A DNA stretch of 40,844 nt. Origin: Candidatus Niyogibacteria bacterium RIFCSPLOWO2_01_FULL_45_48 (GTDB taxonomy: Bacteria > Patescibacteriota > Minisyncoccia > HO2-45-28). This document shows, piece by piece, positions 14,277-22,444 of the stretch. Every line of letters starts with the position of its first letter. Positions within the stretch are counted from its first letter, which is position 1. Where the stretch lies: positions 1 through 40,844 of the forward strand of contig MHMQ01000036.1 in the NCBI GenBank assembly GCA_001819395.1. Reading direction: 5' to 3'. Under the pieces are notes generated by a model. That model searched no databases and was not told where the DNA came from. It saw only the letters and a program-made list of their open reading frames with translations. Made by a program: the position numbers and the translations under genes.

Positions 14277-15794
14277 ATGATTGCAACCTCTTTTTTAAAG
14301 AAACCGTGGGTCCTGGCGGTGATTTTGGCAGTTGCGCTGGCCGGAGGAAGTTGGTGGTATTTTTCAAAAGGCAGCGCTGACGAATTCCAGACGGCGAAAG
14401 CGGTCAGGGGCGATCTGATACAAACGGTAAGCGTTACCGGCAGAGTGAAGCCGGCCCAAAGCGTCAATCTTGCGTTTGAAAAAGGGGGGCGCGTGGCGCG
14501 CGTAAACGCCAAAGTCGGAGACAGGGCTTATGCCGGACAGGTTTTGGTTTCGCTTGAAAACGCCGATATCGCGGCCCAGCTCAAAGCCGAAGAGGCCAAG
14601 CTTGCCGAGCTTGTTTCGGGCTCAAGAGAAGAAGATGTAAATATTCAGAAAGTTAAAGTGTCTAACGCCGAAATCGCGCTTGGAGACGCAAAAGTAGGCA
14701 TGACCAACGCTTTGCGTGACGCTTTTACCAAATCCGACGACGCGATTCGGAACAAGGTCGACCAGTTTATATCAAATCCGAAAAGCTCGTCGCCCCAGAT
14801 AAATTTTACTGTTTTTGATTCGCAGCTTGAGCGGGACATAGAATGGGGCAGAATTGAAATGGAAAAAATTCTGACGGACTGGGATTTGCCGGACGTCGCC
14901 AAAACAAAGGAAAATCTTGATAAAATAAAATCTTTTTTGGACAAAATTTCTCTTGCGGTAAATTCTTTATCGGCTTCCGGATCTCTTTCGCAAACAACGG
15001 TTGATTCTTACCGTGCCGATGTTTTAACCGCGCGCACCAACATAAATACGACCATATCCGGAATAACTTCCGCCGAAGAAAAACTGCGTTCGGCCCAGTC
15101 TTCATTGAATTTGGCGCAGGAAGACCTGGCTTTGCTTTTGGCCGGAACCCGGCCCGAAAAAATAACGGCCCAGGAAGCATCGGTTGAAAATTACCGGGCG
15201 CAACTTGTGAAGACTTTAATACGGGCGCCGATTTCGGGCATAGTTACAAAACAGGATGCCAAGGTAGGGGAAATAGTCGGCGCCGCGTCGTCGGTCGTTT
15301 CTTTAATATCCGAATCCAATTTTGAAATAGAGGCCAACATTCCGGAAGCCGATATCGCCAAGGCTGTTACGGGCAACGAAGCCGAGGCCACGCTTGACGC
15401 TTATGGCGGCGGAATAATTTTTAAGGCCGTGATTTCTTCGATTGATCCTGCCGAGACCGTCCTTGAGGGTGTGGCGACCTATAAAACAATTTTACAGTTT
15501 GTGGAAAAAGACGAGAGGATAAAATCGGGAATGACGGCCAATGTAGACATAATAACCGAGAGGCGCGAGAACGTAATTTACATTCCGCAAAGGGCGGCAA
15601 TAACCCAAGACGGCTTGAAGATAGTAAGAGTTATTGATGGAGGAAAAATTAGGGAAGTTGCGGTTGAAACTGGAATAATTGCCGAAGGAAATATTGAGAT
15701 AGTTGTAGGGCTAAATGGGGGCGAGGAAGTAATAACTTTTATACCCGAAGGTTTTCTCCCGAGTTCCGGATCCGGCTTCGGCGGACACTTTTAA
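14277..15794 (+). CDS. Efflux periplasmic adaptor (HlyD/MacA-like)
   Basis: 505 aa membrane-fusion subunit of a MacAB-type ABC exporter. Residues 9-29 are an N-terminal signal anchor (PWVLAVILAVALAGGSWWY). A first lipoyl/biotinyl half lies at about 40-100 (VTGRVKPAQSVNLAFEKGGRVARVNAKVGD, then GQVLVSLEN). Coiled-coil helices span about 100-310, the second half with LIRAPISGIVTKQDAKVGEIV follows, then a beta-barrel domain. The helical hairpin is longer than in MacA and contains a DUF-like insertion. A -10-like TAAAAT (14265-14270) stands 6 nt before the ATG. The next two genes encode the ATPase and permease. Confidence 0.88.
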   Translation: MIATSFLKKPWVLAVILAVALAGGSWWYFSKGSADEFQTAKAVRGDLIQTVSVTGRVKPAQSVNLAFEKGGRVARVNAKVGDRAYAGQVLVSLENADIAAQLKAEEAKLAELVSGSREEDVNIQKVKVSNAEIALGDAKVGMTNALRDAFTKSDDAIRNKVDQFISNPKSSSPQINFTVFDSQLERDIEWGRIEMEKILTDWDLPDVAKTKENLDKIKSFLDKISLAVNSLSASGSLSQTTVDSYRADVLTARTNINTTISGITSAEEKLRSAQSSLNLAQEDLALLLAGTRPEKITAQEASVENYRAQLVKTLIRAPISGIVTKQDAKVGEIVGAASSVVSLISESNFEIEANIPEADIAKAVTGNEAEATLDAYGGGIIFKAVISSIDPAETVLEGVATYKTILQFVEKDERIKSGMTANVDIITERRENVIYIPQRAAITQDGLKIVRVIDGGKIREVAVETGIIAEGNIEIVVGLNGGEEVITFIPEGFLPSSGSGFGGHF

Positions 15795-15805
15795 CATTAA
15801 ACTTA

Positions 15806-16522
15806 ATGGCGCTGCTTGATTGTAGAAACCTTGAAAAAGTTTATGTAAACGACGGGCTTGCCACTCCGGCGCTCGGCGGGGTTTCTTTTAAGGCGGAATC
15901 GGGCGAGTTTGTCGCCATAATGGGGCCCTCGGGTTCCGGCAAATCAACTCTTCTGCATATTCTTGGTTTTTTGGACGCGCCTACGGGAGGCGAGTATTTT
16001 TTTGACGGCAAGACGGACCAGGATTACTCCGCGGAAGACATCGCGCATACGCGCAATAAAAAAATGGGTTTTGTTTTTCAGGCCTTCAACCTTCTTTCGC
16101 GAACAACGGTTTTGGAAAACGTAAAACTTCCTCTTTTATATTCAGGAAGAAAAGAAAGTGAGTGGGACGAACTTGCGCGCAAAGCCGTTGAGGATGTTGG
16201 GCTTATTCACCGCATAGAACACGAGCCATCGCAGCTGTCGGGAGGCGAAAAACAGCGCGTAGCCATCGCCCGGGCTTTGGTTAACGAGCCGCAGATTATT
16301 TTTGCCGACGAGCCGACCGGAAATCTGGATTCAAAATCGGGGCAGGTGATTATGGAAATTTTGCAAAAACTCAACGAAGAAAAAGGGCATACGATTTTGC
16401 TCATCACTCACGAAACTTACACCGCCGAACACGCCCAAAGAATCATCACAATGAAAGACGGAATGATTGAAAGCGACCGAAAGGTTGATCACAGGTTTAA
16501 GGCCGATCATTTCAAAAAATAA
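15806..16522 (+). CDS. ABC transporter ATPase (MacB/LolD type)
   Basis: 238 aa nucleotide-binding subunit of the exporter. Walker [10 protein letters not shown] lies at residues 40-48, the Q-loop is VFQAFNLL, the signature [15 protein letters not shown] follows, and Walker B is [13 protein letters not shown] with the H-switch ITHE after it. The TGNLDS and AFNLL motifs are typical of the LolD/MacB/FtsE group that works with FtsX-like permeases. It lies 11 nt after the adaptor and 7 nt before the permease, so all three are one operon. The substrate cannot be told from sequence; peptides, lipoproteins or antibiotics are known for the group. Confidence 0.93.
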   Translation: MALLDCRNLEKVYVNDGLATPALGGVSFKAESGEFVAIMGPSGSGKSTLLHILGFLDAPTGGEYFFDGKTDQDYSAEDIAHTRNKKMGFVFQAFNLLSRTTVLENVKLPLLYSGRKESEWDELARKAVEDVGLIHRIEHEPSQLSGGEKQRVAIARALVNEPQIIFADEPTGNLDSKSGQVIMEILQKLNEEKGHTILLITHETYTAEHAQRIITMKDGMIESDRKVDHRFKADHFKK

Positions 16523-16529
16523 AATTCTT

Positions 16530-17777
16530 ATGCTTTTCACACACACCGCAAAAACGGCTCTAAACGGACTTAAAACAAACAGATCCAGATCGGCGCTAAC
16601 AATTTTAGGCATTGTTATAGGGATTACGGCCATAATTTTGGTTGTTTCCGTGGGACAGGGAGCGCAGGATCTGATTTTGGGTCAGATTCAGGCGCTGGGT
16701 TCAAAAACCATAGTCGTTTTGCCGGGCAGAGAACCGTCGGGACCCACCGATCCGTCAATAGTCGATTCTCTTTTCAGCGACTCTTTAAAAGAGCGGGAGT
16801 TGAAGGCGCTTCAAAATAAATCCAACGCGCCCTACGTTAAAAATATAATGCCCATAATTTTTGGGACCGATTCCGGAGTTTATGAAGGAGAAACTTTCAG
16901 GCTGACGATACTCGGCGTTTCGGAGCTTGCCTCGGAAATTTTTGATTTGACGCCCAAAGAAGGGAATTTCTTCACCGCAGAAGATGTCAAAGGACGGACC
17001 GATGTTGCGGTGATCGGCTCAAAAGTTAAAGACGAACTTTTCGGCGCGTCCGACGCGGTTGGCGAAAGAATAAAAATAAAAGGACGCAACTTCCGCGTGA
17101 TCGGCGTTTTGCCGTCAAAAGGACAGGTTTCTTTTTTCAATTTTGACGAGACTGTTTTGGTGCCCTACACCACGGCGCAAACTTACGTGTTTGGGATAAA
17201 ACACTTCAACCGCTTGGTGGTTGAAGCCGAATCCGAAGATAAAATAGATCAGACCGTAAGCGACATAGAAATAACTTTGCGGAATTTGCACGGCATAACC
17301 GATCCGAAAAAAGACGATTTTTTTATTGAAACGCAGGCCGACATAGCTGAGCGCGTGAGCACCGTAACGAATATCCTGACTTTGTTTTTAGCTACTATCG
17401 CCGCCATCTCCTTGCTTGTCGGCGGAATCGGCATCATGAACATAATGCTTGTTTCGGTAACCGAACGCACGCGCGAAATAGGATTACGCAAAGCCGTGGG
17501 TGCTACAGAAAAAAATATTTTGATGCAATTTTTACTCGAAGCCGTTTTTTTGACAGTCACCGGCGGAATTATCGGCGTAATTTTGGGCGCCTTGCTTTCA
17601 TTCGCGGTGGCAATAGTTCTCAGCCAATTCGTCGGACTTAGCTGGACTTTCAATTTTCCGTTTCTGGCGGCATTTTTGGGCTTTGTCGTTTCGGCTTTAG
17701 TGGGTCTTGTTTTCGGTCTTTATCCGGCGCGTGAAGCCAGCAAGAAAAGCCCGATTGAGGCGTTAAGATATGAATAA
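16530..17777 (+). CDS. ABC transporter permease (MacB/FtsX-like)
   Basis: 415 aa from the ATG at 16530; an upstream in-frame start at 16467 would overlap the ATPase gene by 56 nt. Architecture is MacB_PCD plus FtsX: a first helix at about 20-42 (ALTILGIVIGITAIILVVSVG), a long extracytoplasmic domain (about 45-270), then three helices with the FtsX signature GGIGIMNIMLVSVTERTREIGLRKAVGAT. Ends EALRYE, as is common in the family. Overlaps the next gene by 8 nt. Works with the adaptor at 14277 and the ATPase at 15806. Confidence 0.92.
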   Translation: MLFTHTAKTALNGLKTNRSRSALTILGIVIGITAIILVVSVGQGAQDLILGQIQALGSKTIVVLPGREPSGPTDPSIVDSLFSDSLKERELKALQNKSNAPYVKNIMPIIFGTDSGVYEGETFRLTILGVSELASEIFDLTPKEGNFFTAEDVKGRTDVAVIGSKVKDELFGASDAVGERIKIKGRNFRVIGVLPSKGQVSFFNFDETVLVPYTTAQTYVFGIKHFNRLVVEAESEDKIDQTVSDIEITLRNLHGITDPKKDDFFIETQADIAERVSTVTNILTLFLATIAAISLLVGGIGIMNIMLVSVTERTREIGLRKAVGATEKNILMQFLLEAVFLTVTGGIIGVILGALLSFAVAIVLSQFVGLSWTFNFPFLAAFLGFVVSALVGLVFGLYPAREASKKSPIEALRYE

Positions 17778-18324
17778 TTATAAATATAAAACGGGGATTC
17801 TGTTGTTTTTGTTATTACAGGGCGCGGTTTTGTTTTTAATGGGCCAGCCGGCAATTTGCGAATGCGGATATGTAAAAATCTGGGAAGGCGTTGTTTTATC
17901 CGAGGGGAATTCACAGCATCTGTCTGACTGGTATTCGTGGTCGCACGTTATTCACGGCTTTATTTTCTATGCAGCGCTTTGGTTTTTCTTTCCGAGGCTT
18001 ACGTTTTGGCAGAAACTTTTAATTGCTATGGGTATTGAAGTCGGGTGGGAAATCGCTGAAAATACGCCGTGGGTGATTGACGCTTATCGCGAGCAGGCGT
18101 TGGCGCAGGGTTATAATGGCGACAGCGTCATTAACTCCGTTTTTGACGCCTTATTTATGGTTTTGGGTTTTAGTCTGGCGCTCGTTTTGCCGATTTGGGC
18201 CGTGGTCGTAACCGCATTGGCTCTTGAAGGCTGGGTTTTATACTCAATTCGCGACAACTTAACGCTTAATATTTTGAATTTTATTTATCAGTTTGAATTT
18301 ATAAAGTGGTGGCAGTCGGGGTGA
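17770..18324 (+). CDS. DUF2585 (UPF0314) membrane protein
   Basis: 184 aa with about five transmembrane helices. The diagnostic part is ICECGYVKIWEGVVLSEGNSQHLSDWYSWSHVIHGFIFY (residues about 29-68), which matches the conserved core of UPF0314/DUF2585 proteins, followed by MGIEVGWEIAENTPWVIDAYR. The family function is unknown. The conserved acidic and His residues (SQH, SHVIHG, EIAEN) within the membrane region could bind metal. The start overlaps the permease stop by 8 nt, so it is part of the efflux transcript or uses it. Confidence 0.75.
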   Translation: MNNYKYKTGILLFLLLQGAVLFLMGQPAICECGYVKIWEGVVLSEGNSQHLSDWYSWSHVIHGFIFYAALWFFFPRLTFWQKLLIAMGIEVGWEIAENTPWVIDAYREQALAQGYNGDSVINSVFDALFMVLGFSLALVLPIWAVVVTALALEGWVLYSIRDNLTLNILNFIYQFEFIKWWQSG

Positions 18325-18327
18325 GTT

Positions 18328-19026
18328 ATGGAAAACGCACCCGAAAAACAATTTTCTGTCGGATGGACGCTTTTGCGCGTCGCCTCAATTTGGCTGATGT
18401 CCTACATCGGTTATTATGCCTTTTTGCCTGTTTTTGGATTCGGCTCCGGATACAACGGAAGTCCCGTTGCCATAACTGTTTATTATATTTTTTGGATTGT
18501 TGTTTCTTTAATAACATTCCGGCATATTTTTGAGGACTGGAGACCGATTGAAAATCGCTTAAACATTTTTTTGTTTTTGGCGGTTTCCTTTTTGGGGATG
18601 GCGATTTTTGCGGCTTATGCCATTCCGAACCTTCCGTCAATTGTGTGGACCGAGCCGTGGGCTCCGCCGGAGCTGATGGTTGCAAACTCCTGGTACTTTT
18701 TGCCTAAAGCCGCCGAAATTTTTTTACAGCAGCTGCTTATCGCCGCTCTGGTTCTGACGTTTTTTGAAAGAAATTACAGCATGCGTTCTATAACTTGGTG
18801 GTGCGTAATTTTATTCGGCGGGGCGCATTTCTTGCTTGCCTTTGGCGGGGTGCCCGCGGGGTATGTTATTCGTTTTACACTTTCCGCGGCCATTTTTGGG
18901 GCAATTTTTCCGCGCCTGATTTTGCGCGTCCCGAACGGTTTTGCGTATTCTTACACTCTCCACTGGGTCTATTACGCGATAACCATCGTTATGGCGCACA
19001 CCGTTTCGCCTTACGCTGTTTTTTGA
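18328..19026 (+). CDS. Multi-pass membrane protein, unknown (weakly CPBP-like)
   Basis: 232 aa with about six or seven hydrophobic helices, starting 4 nt after the DUF2585 gene. The second half, KAAEIFLQQLLIAALVLTFFE ... LFGGAHFLLAFGG ... YSYTLHWVYYAI, resembles CPBP intramembrane proteases in layout (helix with acidic residue, then H in GxAH), but the EExxxR motif of that family is not intact: only a single Glu precedes FLQQ. It may be an inactive relative or a separate family. Coupled with DUF2585, so a shared membrane role is likely. Confidence 0.5.
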   Translation: MENAPEKQFSVGWTLLRVASIWLMSYIGYYAFLPVFGFGSGYNGSPVAITVYYIFWIVVSLITFRHIFEDWRPIENRLNIFLFLAVSFLGMAIFAAYAIPNLPSIVWTEPWAPPELMVANSWYFLPKAAEIFLQQLLIAALVLTFFERNYSMRSITWWCVILFGGAHFLLAFGGVPAGYVIRFTLSAAIFGAIFPRLILRVPNGFAYSYTLHWVYYAITIVMAHTVSPYAVF

Positions 19027-19042
19027 CCTAAAAAACACATCT

Positions 19043-19060
19043 CTAATTCGAACGAATTAG
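19043..19060. promoter_or_regulatory. Operator-like palindrome CTAATTCG-AA-CGAATTAG
   Basis: Perfect 8-bp arms around AA, in the gap before the DUF167 gene. A very similar palindrome, TATTCG-TA-CGAATA, is at 19746-19759; aligned together they share (A/T)ATTCGNACGAAT(A/T)AGA. Two such sites 700 bp apart suggest a common regulator rather than terminators, as neither has a T-run. Confidence 0.5.
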
Positions 19061-19098
19061 AAAATAGATAAAACAACAAGCGAAGACAGATAAAAATT

Positions 19099-19317
19099 AT
19101 GTTAATTAAAGTAAAGGTTTTTGCCGGTTCAAAAAAAGAGGGGATTTTACAGAAGTCCGAAAATAGTTTTGAGATTCACGTGAAAGAAAAAGCTGAACGA
19201 GGCGAAGCCAACCGCGCGGTTACTCAAACCCTCGCGGAGTATTTAAAAATTTCGCCATCCAAAATACGAATAGTAAAAGGTGCCCGCAAGCCCAACAAGA
19301 TTTTTGAAATTCGTTAA
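19099..19317 (+). CDS. DUF167 (YggU-family) protein
   Basis: 72 aa; matches the DUF167 family along its whole length: MLIKVKVFAGSKKEGI, a central strand SFEIHVKEKAERGEANRAVTQTLAEYLKI and the end SKIRIVKGARKPNKIFEI. The family has a small alpha/beta fold and no known biochemical role. An operator-like palindrome lies 40 bp upstream. A weak -10 (GATAAA) occurs shortly before the ATG. Confidence 0.85.
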   Translation: MLIKVKVFAGSKKEGILQKSENSFEIHVKEKAERGEANRAVTQTLAEYLKISPSKIRIVKGARKPNKIFEIR

Positions 19318-19388
19318 GACTCTTGCGGGAGGAGGGTTATTGTGATAATTTGAAGGAGGATTTGGGTACGCGCGCAAAGGAGGGATTC

Positions 19389-19652
19389 ATGACGACAGAA
19401 GAATATGAAAACATGACTACCCATCAAGAAATAGTTTTGCTTGCGCTCGCAACTCTCATTTTGGCCCCCCTTCTTTCTGCCATAGACGCTATTTTGGCGC
19501 TGGTTGTCGGACTTATTTTAGGTCTTATCTTGGTTGTCGCCACGTGGTGGCTGGAAATGAGCGCGGGTTTTTACTGGGCCATTGCGGCATATATCATCTT
19601 CGCTCCCGTAATTTCTGTTTCCGCGGCGGAAGTTTTCCGCCTTAATGAATAA
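19389..19652 (+). CDS. Small membrane protein, 87 aa
   Basis: Start at 19389 is fixed by the Shine-Dalgarno AAAGGAGGG five nt upstream; the frame is open further back to 19323 but without a start of similar quality. Two or three hydrophobic helices span about 15-80 (IVLLALATLILAPLLSAI, then ILALVVGLILGLILVVATWWL). No recognised family. The stretch before it contains three GGAGG-like motifs (19328, 19355, 19377) and a possible promoter TTGCGG (19323-19328) with TAATTT 17 bp on. Strong SD use contrasts with the leaderless genes of the window. Ends just before a terminator at 19696. Confidence 0.6.
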   Translation: MTTEEYENMTTHQEIVLLALATLILAPLLSAIDAILALVVGLILGLILVVATWWLEMSAGFYWAIAAYIIFAPVISVSAAEVFRLNE

Positions 19653-19695
19653 TTCTTAAATTCGCCGAATGGTTTTCAAAAAACCACAACTAATT

Positions 19696-19726
19696 AACCG
19701 CCCCGCTCCCCGCGAGGCGGTTTTTT
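19696..19726 (+). terminator. Rho-independent terminator after the 19389 gene
   Basis: AACCGCC (19696-19702) pairs with GGCGGTT (19716-19722) and is followed by T6ATTTTTT. Its loop and right arm share CCCGCT(C/T)CCCGCGAGGCGG with the terminator at 20247-20276. Confidence 0.85.
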
Positions 19727-19745
19727 ATTTTTTCAATATACCCCA

Positions 19746-19759
19746 TATTCGTACGAATA
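19746..19759. promoter_or_regulatory. Operator-like palindrome TATTCGTACGAATA
   Basis: Perfect 14-bp palindrome between two genes, related to 19043-19060. It lies 58 bp upstream of the -35 box at 19817. Confidence 0.45.
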
Positions 19760-19816
19760 AGAGAATAGTTATGATGCGGGGTTTTTTGTTTTTTGCGCCG
19801 GTTTATATCATTGATC

Positions 19817-19845
19817 TTGACTTTTTGCGCACATTAACTTATTAT
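19817..19845 (+). promoter_or_regulatory. Sigma70-type promoter of the 19880 gene
   Basis: TTGACT (19817-19822), 17-bp spacer, TATTAT (19840-19845). The transcript would start near 19852, giving a leader of about 28 nt that includes a good SD (GGAGG, 19866-19870). Confidence 0.75.
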
Positions 19846-19879
19846 GGGCGCAGAAATGGGTTGGTGGAGGAGCCAAAAA

Positions 19880-20227
19880 ATGCGCGTGGAAAGTTTGGGC
19901 AGAAGGGCACTTTTTCTTATCCCGTCTATTAAAGTATATAACAGCAAATATTCAAAAACGCGGCGAGGCATTGCCAGAACCATCCATAATTTTTTGCTTG
20001 GCACTTTTGGCGGATACACCTGCGCTTCAGGAAACATTTACGGCTATTTTACTTCGGAATCCGCCGAATATGACGAGTTGAGAGAATTCAGAGTTGCTTT
20101 CAAGGAAGACGAGAGAAGGACCAAGGTGCCCAAACTTCAAGAATTTCTTGCGCGCATTTGCGAAGACATTGGCGAAGAGTGCATTTATCTTGAATGCGGC
20201 GAAGACGCGATGCTGGTGTATCCTTAA
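19880..20227 (+). CDS. Hypothetical protein, 115 aa
   Basis: No recognised family. The ATG at 19880 is chosen because GGAGG (19866-19870) is 9 nt before it and a strong promoter ends at 19845; the in-frame ATG at 19844 overlaps that -10 box. The first third is basic with aromatic residues (IPSIKVYNSKYSKTRRGIARTI), the middle has a GTFGGYTCASGNIYGYFTS turn-rich strand, and the last third is acidic (LARICEDIGEECIYLECGED). It looks like a small soluble alpha/beta protein. The C-terminal part (IYLECGEDAMLVYP) recalls short strands found in stress or DUF3574-like proteins, without certainty. Confidence 0.55.
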   Translation: MRVESLGRRALFLIPSIKVYNSKYSKTRRGIARTIHNFLLGTFGGYTCASGNIYGYFTSESAEYDELREFRVAFKEDERRTKVPKLQEFLARICEDIGEECIYLECGEDAMLVYP

Positions 20228-20246
20228 GTTTGCGATTCTTTAGTTG

Positions 20247-20276
20247 CCGTCCCGCTTCCCGCGAGGCGGTTTTTTT
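20247..20276 (+). terminator. Rho-independent terminator after the 19880 gene
   Basis: CCGTC pairs with GGCGG (one G-T wobble) and T7 follows. The 20-odd bases of loop and right arm are nearly identical to the terminator at 19696, suggesting duplication of a terminator cassette. Confidence 0.7.
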
Positions 20277-20293
20277 ATTAGAATTAAATCGTT

Positions 20294-21436
20294 ATGGAAC
20301 CGCTGGCTTCAAAGATTAGGCCCAAAACCTTGCGTGAATTCGTTGGGCAGGCGCACTTGGTGGGCAAGGGAAAGCCGATTTACGAGGCGGTAAAAAAACG
20401 TCACCTCTTTTCATTTATATTGTGGGGGCCGCCGGGAGTCGGAAAAACTACCCTTGCTAAGATTTACGCCAAAAATTTGGATGCCGAGCTTCACGAACTT
20501 TCGGCGGTGTCTGCCGGAAAGGACGATGTAAAAGAAATTCTGGGAACGAAGCAGGGAAAACTCGGCGAAAAATCAAAAATTCTTTTTCTTGACGAAATCC
20601 ATCGCTTCAACAAAGCCCAGCAGGATTTTTTATTGCCTTTCGTTGAGTCGGGCCGGCTTACTTTAATAGGAGCCACGACCGAAAATCCGAGTTTTGAAGT
20701 AATCCCGGCGCTTTTGTCTAGATGCCGCGTTTTTGTTCTGAACGAATTTAGCGAAAAAGAGATGGAGAAAATTATCTCACGAACAGGTTTTAAAATAGAA
20801 AAAATATCAAAAGATTGGCTAATTGCTATGGCCAACGGAGATGCTCGCCAAGCTCTAAATTTACTTGAAGCGACCGACAATTTATACGGTAAAATTACTT
20901 TAGATACGTTAAAAGACGCGCTTCAATCAAAACATTTACGATACGATAAAAAGGGGGAAGAGCATTACAACACCACAAGCGCGTTTATAAAAAGCATGAG
21001 AGCAAGCCAGCCGGATGCCGCTCTTTATTATCTTGCGCGAATGGTGGAAGCGGGCGAAGACCCGAAATTTATCGCGCGAAGAATGGTAATTTTTGCGTCC
21101 GAAGACATCGGGCTTGCGCAACCTACGGCGTTAGTTGTCGCAAACGAAGTTTTTCGGGCGGTAGAAACTATCGGGCTTCCGGAATGCGCCATTAACTTGG
21201 CGCACGGCGTTGCATATCTTTCGCAATGCAAAAAAGACCGAAGGGCTTACGACGGGCTTATGTCAGCAATGAAAGACGCAAAAGATCACGGAAATCTGCC
21301 AATCCCTTTAAAAATCCGAAACGCCCCGACAAAACTTATGAAAGATTTAAACTACGGCGAAGGATATGCTAAGTATGATAAGGATGACTATATGCCCGAC
21401 AAACTCAAAGGCAGGAGGTATCTTAGAGATAAGTAG
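20294..21436 (+). CDS. rarA: Replication-associated recombination protein A (RarA/MgsA)
   Basis: 380 aa AAA+ ATPase of the clamp-loader group that acts at stalled replication forks. Walker [10 protein letters not shown] is at 45-53, Walker [17 protein letters not shown] at 96-111, sensor 1 [12 protein letters not shown] follows, and SRC(R) provides the arginine finger. The C-terminal tetramerisation region contains [10 protein letters not shown] and [15 protein letters not shown], both typical. Shorter than the 430-450 aa of E. coli RarA, mostly from the N-terminus and loops, as is usual in small genomes. It stands in its own unit after a terminator. Confidence 0.95.
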   Translation: MEPLASKIRPKTLREFVGQAHLVGKGKPIYEAVKKRHLFSFILWGPPGVGKTTLAKIYAKNLDAELHELSAVSAGKDDVKEILGTKQGKLGEKSKILFLDEIHRFNKAQQDFLLPFVESGRLTLIGATTENPSFEVIPALLSRCRVFVLNEFSEKEMEKIISRTGFKIEKISKDWLIAMANGDARQALNLLEATDNLYGKITLDTLKDALQSKHLRYDKKGEEHYNTTSAFIKSMRASQPDAALYYLARMVEAGEDPKFIARRMVIFASEDIGLAQPTALVVANEVFRAVETIGLPECAINLAHGVAYLSQCKKDRRAYDGLMSAMKDAKDHGNLPIPLKIRNAPTKLMKDLNYGEGYAKYDKDDYMPDKLKGRRYLRDK

Positions 21437-21439
21437 GTG

Positions 21440-21467
21440 TTGCCAATAATTTTTTCAGGAGTATAAT
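21440..21467 (+). promoter_or_regulatory. Promoter of the thiol-redox cluster
   Basis: TTGCCA (21440-21445), 16-bp spacer, TATAAT (21462-21467). The first gene starts at 21478, 10 nt after the -10 box. Confidence 0.7.
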
Positions 21468-21477
21468 ATGAATATAC

Positions 21478-21858
21478 ATGAATTCTGTTTTGGCTAAATT
21501 GCTTTTAATCGGCTTCATCGCAATCGCGGTTTTCGGTTTTTTGGCTATGGGACACAGTTTCGGGGAATGGTGTCTGGCGTCAGCGGCCAATCGTTCGGCT
21601 TGTCCGGCCGGCATAGGCGGGGCGGTTTCTTTTTACGCCAACGCTTTTAAGAGTTTTTCTTTGGCCGTCTTTGCCGTGGCGGGCACGGTTTTGCTTGTTG
21701 CCGTTTTTGAAGCAATATCTCGGTTTACGATCGTTTCTCTTTTACCGAACCTTTCCCAAGTAAATTTTTATCATCACCCAGAATTTTTTAAATCCTTTTC
21801 TGAAACGCGCGCGCTTCGCTGGCTTTCTCTTCACGAAAACAGCCCCACATCCGCGTAA
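21478..21858 (+). CDS. Membrane protein with conserved Cys pair, unknown
   Basis: 126 aa: hydrophobic helices at about 7-26 (LLLIGFIAIAVFGFLAMGH) and about 58-80 (LAVFAVAGTVLLVAVFEAI), joined by a loop with WCLASAANRSACPAGIGG (two Cys), then a basic/aromatic cytoplasmic tail. The MGHSFG...C...C...Y layout resembles small periplasmic-loop proteins found next to copper genes. No family is assigned. Expressed from the promoter at 21440 and probably followed by a terminator at 21908, so it may be a single unit or the first cistron. Confidence 0.5.
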   Translation: MNSVLAKLLLIGFIAIAVFGFLAMGHSFGEWCLASAANRSACPAGIGGAVSFYANAFKSFSLAVFAVAGTVLLVAVFEAISRFTIVSLLPNLSQVNFYHHPEFFKSFSETRALRWLSLHENSPTSA

Positions 21859-21907
21859 AGCCGTGATATAAAAACGCCAGTCGGGCGGTTTTTGTGTCGC
21901 GGTTCCC

Positions 21908-21938
21908 TAACCCCTCAAAAGGGTTATTTTTATTTTTT
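21908..21938 (+). terminator. Terminator-like hairpin after the 21478 gene
   Basis: TAACCC (21908-21913) pairs with GGGTTA (21921-21926), followed by TTTTTATTTTTT. A weaker CGCC/GGCG hairpin with a T-run precedes it at about 21874-21893. Confidence 0.65.
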
Positions 21939-21950
21939 ACTTCTTAAAAT

Positions 21951-22439
21951 ATGCAAAAAATTATTTTAACTTTAGCTGTAGCAATTTTGATTGCCGGGGG
22001 ATTGTGGGGGTTGAAATACGCGCAGCCGCAAAAAAGCGAGACGCTTTCGGCCTCGGCCGGACTTCTGAAGCTTGATGAAGAAATATATGACTTCGGTTCA
22101 ATCTCAATGGCGAAAGGCAAAGTAAATCATAAATTCAAAATTACCAATTCCGGAACCGATCCGCTTAAGGTGGAAAAAATTTATACTTCCTGCATGTGCA
22201 CGGAGGCGACGCTGATTTTGGGCGGGAAGAGTTACGGGCCTTACGGAATGCCCGGGCATGGGTTTGTGCCAAGAGCCGATCAAACATTAGCACCAAACGA
22301 AGAAGCCGAGATTCTTGTTGAATTTGACCCCGCTGCGCACGGCCCGGCCGGCGTCGGATATATTGAAAGGGCGGTTATAATTGAGGACGATTCGGGTCCG
22401 ATTGCCGACTTTATGATTAAGACAACCGTAACCCCGTAA
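21951..22439 (+). CDS. DUF1573 domain protein, membrane-anchored
   Basis: 162 aa. An N-terminal anchor (about 3-20, IILTLAVAILIAGGLWGL) leads to an Ig-like DUF1573 domain: YDFGSISMAKGKVNHKFKITNSG, then IYTSCMCTEATL and EEAEILVEFDPAAHGPAG. The Cys-x-Cys (SCMCTEA) is the conserved metal/thiol site of the family. DUF1573 proteins sit on the outer face of the membrane and are frequently encoded next to CcdA, as here (5 nt to the next gene). A role as redox partner or copper binder is an inference from context. Confidence 0.85.
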   Translation: MQKIILTLAVAILIAGGLWGLKYAQPQKSETLSASAGLLKLDEEIYDFGSISMAKGKVNHKFKITNSGTDPLKVEKIYTSCMCTEATLILGGKSYGPYGMPGHGFVPRADQTLAPNEEAEILVEFDPAAHGPAGVGYIERAVIIEDDSGPIADFMIKTTVTP

Positions 22440-22444
22440 AAATT

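Noticed and set aside
19771-19932. ORF starting MMRGFLFF across the 19817 promoter
   Set aside because: It overlaps the promoter and start of the better supported 19880 gene in another frame and has no SD.
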